25,532 bases of DNA, from NCBI GenBank assembly GCA_000969725.1, contig JXSR01S074887.1, one strand, 5' to 3'. The translations under genes and the position numbers were made by a program. The stretch is from Ophiothrix spiculata. Lineage: Eukaryota; Echinodermata; Ophiuroidea; Amphilepidida; Ophiotrichidae. The notes beneath the pieces were generated by a model. It saw only the letters and a list, made by a program, of their open reading frames with translations. It was not told where the DNA came from and did not search any database. Shown one piece after another: positions 20,528-25,532 of the stretch. Each line of letters begins with the position of its first letter. Positions within the stretch are counted from its first letter, which is position 1.

Positions 20528-20628
20528 CTAGGAAGATTTCACCACTATGCTGAATGAAGAGGTTGAGAGAACCTCGCAAGCTACGCCGCTGCAATATGAA
20601 GACTATGAAGGTATCTATATATTACTAT

Positions 20629-21054
20629 TTCAACATGACAGAGTCCAAGAATAATCTACAATCGAATAATATAAAAAAGTCAATGTATTAGAAACCGATG
20701 ATACATGCTAAATATGATAGTTTTCACAGATTTGGGAATGAAAAGACCAAAACCAGCCCATATGGTTTTGAAAGCCTTAAACTGAAATTGCCTTGTTAAA
20801 ATGTCAAATATTTTTACTCATTTTGAAACCAATACCTAGCAGCTGTTTTCTCGTATTTTTAAGAATTATTTTATCTGTGAAAGATTGTTTAGAAAGGTCA
20901 AAAATTTCAATTTTACACAAAATTGTAAGGACTGTTTATCAATATTTCAAATTTTAAAAATGAGATAAATAAAAATATTAATGTTTGTGTAAAGTTTTTA
21001 TACAATATTTCATAGGGAATGCAATTTATTATTGGTAAATGATGAATTTATAAT
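20629..21054. other. Intergenic, no gene seen
   Basis: AT-rich sequence with no recognised element or coding region. Confidence 0.35.
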
Positions 21055-21211
21055 AATGACAATTGTACATTGAAAATACGGTACTAAGATATCAAGCCAA
21101 ATATGTAATAAATAGCGCTATTTATGTCACAAAAATGACAATTTATATTGTACTTGGAAATATGGTTCTAAGATCAAGCCAAATATTTAATAAATAGTTC
21201 TATTTATGTCC
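21055..21211 (+). repeat. Diverged tandem duplication, unit ~78 bp
   Basis: AATGACAATTGTACATTGAA...ATATCAAGCCAAATATGTAA...CTATTTATGTC is repeated from 21134 with about 80% identity (ATCAAGCCAAATATTTAATA, TTCTATTTATGTCC). Confidence 0.75.
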
Positions 21212-21288
21212 AGAGATTGTGTAGTATTATTTTTTATATTTCATGTTCACATTACGATTAATTCCATAAGCCTTTTATTGTACATATT

Positions 21289-21934
21289 AGTGGTGCTCTT
21301 CCAAAATGAGTGGAAAGTCACGATTGAAGATGTTGACTAAATGGCTGCTTAAGTAAAAATATGGTGAAAAGATCAAATTTCAGGGGTGCCGTATTATTCA
21401 CGGGTAATTGATCGCGTTTTGCTTTCATACACTATAGTAGGGTGAAAACATACTCGGTCTCCAAAGAAAATTTTCGCTACCAAACATTTGGTCGTGACGT
21501 CGAAATGACGAGTGACTCCAAACAAAATAACTTAAACACCGAGTTGAGACCAAATAAAAGTTCGCGCTAGATTGCACATGCTATTGAATTGCCATATAAC
21601 ATTGGACCAAATGTTTGCTACCCGTTCATACTTTAAGTTCGATGGCAAATATTTGGTGACGTCATGACCAAATGTTTGGTAGGAAAAATTTCGTTTGGAG
21701 GCGGAGTATGATTTGGCCCTATAGTAATCAGTAACATTAAAATTGATTTACGACAATTTTTATTGCCAGATTTTGAATGGAATGCCTTGTATTGCAATTC
21801 CTAAATGAAGATTGTAGAAAGAAAGTATGACATATTATATATGATTCGAAAGCTGAGATTATAGAGAATTAAAATATGTACTAAACTCAATTTTGAAAAT
21901 TGTGACTTTCCGCTCATTTTGCCAGAGCACCACT
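21289..21934. mobile_element. Inverted-repeat element ended by AGTGGTGCTC
   Basis: AGTGGTGCTCTTCCAAAATG and AGTGGAAAGTCAC at the left match the inverse of the right end (GTGACTTTCCGCTCATTTTG, GAGCACCACT). The flanks CATATT and CATATG suggest a short target duplication. It is interrupted by a second element at 21439-21720. No protein is encoded. Confidence 0.75.
21439..21720. mobile_element. Nested inverted-repeat element with ATAGT duplication
   Basis: AGGGTGAAAACATACTCGGT and CTACCAAACATTTGGTCGTG at the left correspond to the inverse of the right end (GGTCATGACC-type region, CGTTTGGAGGCGGAGTATGA, TTTGGCCCT). The 5-bp ATAGT at 21434-21438 is repeated at 21721-21725, a clean target site duplication. 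It is less AT-rich than its surroundings, with several GACGTC/GTGACGTC words. Confidence 0.8.
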
Positions 21935-21993
21935 CATATGCTGTTTTATATATATACCAATTGATATGGTTTGAGCCAGTCCATTGTCTTTTA

Positions 21994-22058
21994 CTATTGC
22001 TCTCTCAAAACAAAATCAGTATATAACAAATGTCGACTGCTCTTTCATTATGGCAATA
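21994..22058 (+). repeat. Solo copy of the shared foldback terminus (1)
   Basis: CTATTGCTCTCTCAAAACAA, GTATATAACAAATGTCGACT, GCTCTTTCATTATGGCAATA. The same 65-bp order recurs at 22902-22970 and its core is the end of the element at 17945-18139. There is no inverted partner here, so it may be a half element. Confidence 0.65.
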
Positions 22059-22101
22059 ATAAAAATATACCCCCTCAGTGACCTTGAGACTATTATACTA
22101 T

Positions 22102-22581
22102 ATGTGACCCATCATATCAAAAGGTACCTTAAGGGTCCCAAAATGAAAATTGGGTGGTTTTTTTGGTCTCATCTGAAAGATTATATTTTAAGCTTTAAAA
22201 TAACACCTTGCTTTTGGTTGTTGGATGTTGGAATTACAAATTGGATATTGGATTGCAAAGTTACATCCAAATTGGTAAAAGGCATCGGGCTGATTCAGAA
22301 AACTGTAGTACTGAGAAAATCGAGTTTGAAATTTCTAAACTGGTAAAACTTGAATGGAGAAAGGATTTTTATCTCTATTTTTAAAACATTTATTTTATGT
22401 TTTAGATGTTGGAACCTGATTAATATGATAAAACTAAGAATACACTTCAAAGGTAATGTTTCTGATGAAATTAGAAATTCGACCTTGGACATGATTTTTG
22501 GCTATACCCAGCTTCAATTGCCTGTATCTCGTAATTTACTATGCCGGTGTTAAGGTACCTTTCGATATGACGGGTCACATA
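22102..22581. mobile_element. MITE with TGTGACCCATCATATC ends and TA flanks
   Basis: About 480 bp. Left TIR: TGTGACCCATCATATCAAAA, GGTACCTTAA. Right TIR: TTAAGGTACCTTTCGATATG, ACGGGTCACA. TA lies on each side. The interior repeats TTGGATGTTGGAATT-like words but encodes nothing with support; the 120-codon frame from 21984 crosses its left boundary. TA duplication is typical of Tc1/mariner-type elements. Confidence 0.8.
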
Positions 22582-22601
22582 TAATAGTAATAATAGTATT
22601 T

Positions 22602-22848
22602 GTGTTGGATCACTCCAAAAAGGGGGACTTTGCGATAGACAACTTTCAAGAAATTGGTGACAACAGGGAGCAAAATTAATATAAAAAAACCAGCAGATTT
22701 TCTGTTGTAAAATTTGATCGCCGTGGTCAATTTCAACAAGTAAGGTGTCATTTTAAAGTTTATATAGAAAATGCTGCAACATATGCAATGATAAAATTAA
22801 AATTGAAGTCCCCCCCCCCCTTTTTTTTGTGTGTGGGGGGTCACATGT
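22602..22848. mobile_element. TGTGATG-type MITE, copy 2 (diverged ends)
   Basis: Homologous to 11264-11525 over most of its length: GGGGGACTTTGCG, CAGCAGATTTTCTGTTGTAA, AATTTGATCGCC, CAACAAGTAAGGTGTCATTT, AAAATGCTGCAACA. The right end has degenerated into long C and T runs. It begins about 20 bp after the preceding MITE. Confidence 0.8.
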
Positions 22849-22901
22849 ATTCTCAAGATCACTTTGGGGCAATAGTCTAGTCTTTATTATATTTACTAAT
22901 T

Positions 22902-22970
22902 CTATTGCCCTCTCATAACAAAATTGGTATATAAAACAAATATTGACTGCTCTTTTATTCTGCCAATAGT
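22902..22970 (+). repeat. Solo copy of the shared foldback terminus (2)
   Basis: CTATTGCCCTCTCATAACAA, GGTATATAAAACAAATATTG, ACTGCTCTTTTATTCTGCCA. A direct copy of 21994-22058 at about 80% identity. A further TATACAAATATATCCTGACT just after (22970-22990) resembles the terminus of the 3861 family. Confidence 0.7.
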
Positions 22971-23106
22971 ATACAAATATATCCTGACTGATTTGTTACT
23001 TCCGAAAATTCATAGCCAGCATGGAATTTCTTTGTGAAATTCACTTTTTTCTGTGTAGTGTTTTACCCAAAATATCAATTTTTTGAAATTTTGCAATTTA
23101 AAATGG

Positions 23107-23170
23107 TAGGGTTAGGATTAGAGTTTGGAGTAGGGTAACTAGGGTTAGGTTTAGGGTTGGGGTTAGGGTC
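23107..23170 (+). repeat. Degenerate telomere-like (TTAGGG) tract
   Basis: GTAGGGTTAGGATTAGAG, then GTAGGGTAACTAGGGTTAGG, then TTTAGGGTTGGGGTTAGGG. About ten imperfect units of the TTAGGG class in one orientation. Such interstitial tracts are common in animal genomes. Confidence 0.75.
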
Positions 23171-23317
23171 AAGTTTTGGATTGGACCTTAGATATACTTT
23201 TCCCAACATTTTGTTTAAAGAATTACCTATCTACATATATGTATGCTTTATTTTACAACACAATTCAGCCTAACTGCTAGAGGTAGAGAGACATGGATCT
23301 TTGAAGCACCTAATAAT

Positions 23318-23465
23318 AGTTGAGCGATAAGAGCATGCGCCTCATAAGAGAGTTCCAGGTTCAAGCACCAGGAGGACCACAACTCCTTGTTTTCTTGGGT
23401 AAGAAACTTTACTCTTATCACTCCGTGATTCGGAAGTCACGTAAAGCTGTTGGTGCAAATGCTCC
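23318..23465 (+). mobile_element. tRNA-derived SINE
   Basis: TGAGCGATAAGAGCATGCGC resembles an A box and GGTTCAAGCAC (23358-23368) a B box at normal tRNA spacing. Then follows a body CTTGTTTTCTTGGGTAAGAA, CACTCCGTGATTCGG, AGTCACGTAAAGC shared with the minus-strand copy at the end of the window. The acceptor stem and tRNA folding are not preserved, so it is not a tRNA gene. Confidence 0.75.
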
Positions 23466-23482
23466 TTCTTGGGGCGCTTCAT

Positions 23483-23721
23483 AGCAGTGGCGGATTTAAC
23501 AGTCAGCAATTGCTGACCAAGCCCCCCTAAAAATTTACCCCCGCGCCCCCCCCCCCCACCCCTCAAAAAAAAAAAGACAAAAAGAAAGAAAGGAAAAGGA
23601 AAGAGGGAAAAATAAAAAAAATATCGGCCACAGAGTTTATTTTCACATGAGTCAAAGAGAAACCAGCGTTCTTTCACACCATTAAGGGCCTGTGAAGGAC
23701 ACTGCATGGGCCCCACAGGCC
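23483..23721 (+). repeat. AGCAGTGGCGGATTTA dispersed repeat, copy 1
   Basis: Begins AGCAGTGGCGGATTTAACAG, continues with AGCAATTGCTGACC, a C/A/purine-rich low-complexity middle (C run at 23543-23557), then CAGCGTTCTTTC and CATGGGCCCCACAGG. The next 300 bp contain a second copy in the same order. It makes the antisense frame 23342-23752 long but meaningless. Confidence 0.65.
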
Positions 23722-23856
23722 CCATACAAATATACAAATATTTTATAAGCATGGGGAGTAACCTAACTTTTGCTCAAAAAGTTGGTCTACGTGAAGGTGG
23801 GCTATAATGGATAATATGGCTCGGTGTTTCTGAGATACAAGGAGGGGCCCTTTATA

Positions 23857-24022
23857 TCAGTGGTAGATTTAAGAATCAGCTAAGTCAGCAGCTGCTGACC
23901 CCCTTAAAATGGCCCCAAATATTTTTTGAAAGAAAAAAATACTTCCAAAGAATAAGATCCATAGAAAACCCAGTGTTCTTCCAACATCATGGGCCCGAGC
24001 AGAACACTGGGCCCCACACAAC
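23857..24022 (+). repeat. AGCAGTGGCGGATTTA dispersed repeat, copy 2
   Basis: ATCAGTGGTAGATTTAAGAA, CAGCAGCTGCTGACCCCCTT, CAGTGTTCTTCC, CATGGGCCCGAGCAGAACAC, GGGCCCCACA: same order as copy 1 without the long purine run. Confidence 0.65.
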
Positions 24023-24880
24023 TTTTTTCCCTAAGATATTGCGATGGACCCAAGAAAAGGTTTTGTGCAGTGGGGTCAATTTTACTAGTTAGGAACCAAG
24101 GGCAGCACTAGGGAGGTATGAGGGCATTTTCCCCAGTCACAAACCTTAATTGCATGTAAAATGGCAAAAAATTTTTGAGTACCCATCCCCCCCCCTTCCC
24201 CGGGATTGTGACCACAGTTTTCTGAAACAAAAATATACCCCTCTTCTCCATCTTAACACCATAAATCGGGATTTTACCGGAACGTACCCTATTTCTTGAA
24301 AGTGACCCTAATTCCCCTTTTTTTTAATGCCTGCAACATTATACTTGATTGTCCCCGGGGTCACCGCGACACCCTTATCAAAACAAAACTTTAGTACCCC
24401 CCCCCCCCCCCCCACCTTCCCCTCGTGCAAGTTTGTTTACATGTTAAGTTTTGACTGGTTTATCCCATTAACTTGAGAATCAGATAGGCCAAAATTTTAT
24501 TAGCGTTCGGTTACCATTGGCGATCCCTATTATATTAGTATTACTGCCTAACTCGCAGTCCATGTAAAATGGCGTATCTAACAACTTGACATATAATATA
24601 ATGGCCTATCTGACACATATTTTGGCCTATCTAACATTATAAAATGGCCTAAGTGATGTTTGATGGTTACGTAATACATATTTTTACATGTCAACATAGC
24701 CATGATAGTTGCTTTGTATCATGAAGTTTTTACCCAAGAAATGATAAATGAAATCACTAAACCAACAAAACCAGACTGTTTTTCTTGATTTTCTCAAAAG
24801 TGAAAATTATCAGATACGCCATTATTTTATTAGGGTGACGATATCTGTTTGAAATATACACAATTCATTTTTGTTGGACT
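24023..24880. other. Low-complexity and weak repeat region
   Basis: C runs at 24186-24194 and 24396-24412. Between 24477 and 24840 the word AATGGC(C/G)TATCT appears several times in both orientations (ATCAGATAGGCC at 24480, ATCAGATACGCC at 24812), suggesting a decayed inverted-repeat element. No gene. Confidence 0.4.
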
Positions 24881-25080
24881 AGCGTAGTGGTTTTCAGATT
24901 CAAACTACTAGCATGACTAGCACTGAGCGCAGTGGTTTTCAGATCAGAATTCTGGCACTGTGTCGGACTATTACCATTTTGGGACTGACACAGTGTTTTT
25001 TTCGGACTACAGTATAGGAAAAGTGTGTAGTCGGAATAGCGGCGTGTCGGACTACCGGTGTTTTCGAAATATCGCCTTCT
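24881..25080. repeat. Short-word repeats (AGTGGTTTTCAGAT, GTCGGACTA)
   Basis: AGCGTAGTGGTTTTCAGAT recurs 45 bp later as AGCGCAGTGGTTTTCAGAT, and GTCGGACTA or TTCGGACTA appears four times. The antisense frame here is a by-product. Confidence 0.5.
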
Positions 25081-25342
25081 CAGCAAGTTAACAACCATGT
25101 ATCATCATCTGACGACTGCAGAGCAGGCGACTACTTCTTTTCTTCAGCTAAATAACATTTTGTGTGCTCAGCATGTACTGTATATCCCCCAAAAATGTAG
25201 AATGAGAAATCCATCCCCTTCTGATGGAGTGTAAAATGCACATCACCCCAAGGAGGAACATTTGCACCAACGGCTTCGGGACCGGGGAGGGGGCACTCAA
25301 GTATAATGCAGGCATAGCTTGATCACCGTTAAGGGTAGGCCT

Positions 25343-25532
25343 ATCAATCAATCCAAATCAATCAATCAATCAATGATACAAATACTTGCATAACATGCAT
25401 ACCCCATGAAGGAGTCTATTCGTACAGGGGACCCACCGCTTTACGTGACTGTCCGACCACGGAGCAAGTAGAGCAAAGTTTCTTGCCCAAGGAAACAAGA
25501 AGACGAAAACCGCCCGGCCCGGGGCTCGAACC
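25343..25532 (-). mobile_element. tRNA-derived SINE, partial at window edge
   Basis: On the minus strand it starts at the window edge with GGTTCGAGCCCC, a good B box, then CTTGTTTCCTTGGGCAAGAA, GCTCCGTGGTCGG, CAGTCACGTAAAGCGG, and ends in a tandem ATTG tail (25343-25375). The body matches the copy at 23318-23465. The A box would lie beyond the window. Confidence 0.75.

Larger units (their letters stand above)
20196..20628. mobile_element. Head-to-head inverted dimer of truncated Penelope-like 3' ends
   Basis: Arms 20196-20395 and 20444-20628 are reverse complements at high identity around a 48-bp loop. Both contain the coding ends described separately, then a shared 3' part (ATGCTGAATGAAGAGGTTGA, CTGCAATATGAAGAC) and stop matching just beyond GGTATCTATATATTACTAT, which therefore marks a probable element 3' end. 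Penelope-like elements are known to leave truncated copies in inverted and tandem arrangements. Confidence 0.65.

Noticed and set aside
21984-22346. 120-codon frame on the + strand
   Set aside because: Begins in a solo repeat and crosses the left end of the MITE at 22102, so it is not conserved coding sequence.
23318-23370. A functional tRNA gene
   Set aside because: A and B boxes are present but the acceptor stem and cloverleaf are not, and the sequence continues into a SINE body.
23342-23752. 136-codon antisense frame
   Set aside because: Runs antisense through a SINE and a C/purine-rich low-complexity tract; the Gly-run and Phe-run composition is that of simple sequence.

Overview
This window looks like AT-rich nuclear DNA from an animal, probably a marine invertebrate. 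Exons are short and bounded by GT/AG, introns are 1-2 kb, and there are no compact bacterial-style genes. Foldback DNA transposons, tRNA-derived SINE pieces, an L2/CR1-type LINE tail and a Penelope-like retroelement fragment fill much of the rest. This repeat mix and the phase-1 exon style would suit an invertebrate deuterostome such as an echinoderm or hemichordate, but the sequence does not settle the species.

The only convincing protein-coding gene is on the + strand from 2561 to 9927. I can assemble five exons: 2561-2662, 3765-3842, 6043-6132, 7773-8048 and 9521-9927. All their introns are phase 1. Together they give the last ~317 residues of a protein whose 5' end is not identified and probably lies upstream of the window. 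Three small linker-like exons are followed by one exon that encodes a whole fibronectin type III-like domain, then a terminal exon with a Cys-containing, probably helical domain I do not recognise. Candidate polyadenylation signals follow at 10235, 10775, 11110 and 11753.

Everything else is non-coding and repeat-rich. I count about fifteen inverted-repeat (MITE/foldback) elements, at 1243-1469, 1632-1905, 3861-3999, 3998-4336, 6171-7068, 11264-11525, 12326-12440, 13556-13727, 13946-14194, 15311-15470, 16284-16551, 17945-18139, 19223-19667, 21289-21934, 22102-22581 and 22602-22848. Two of them (6171-7068 and 21289-21934) carry a second inverted-repeat element inside. A group of elements shares one terminal sequence. 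At 20196-20628 two 5'-truncated 3' ends of a Penelope-like element are joined as a head-to-head inverted dimer. SINE copies lie at 23318-23465 (+) and 25343-25532 (-, cut by the window edge), and a LINE 3' tail lies at 12937-13004.

I see no new multi-gene biological system. The items most worth following up are the FN3 gene with its unidentified C-terminal domain, the nested elements close to its splice donors, the inverted Penelope-like dimer and the shared-terminus foldback family.
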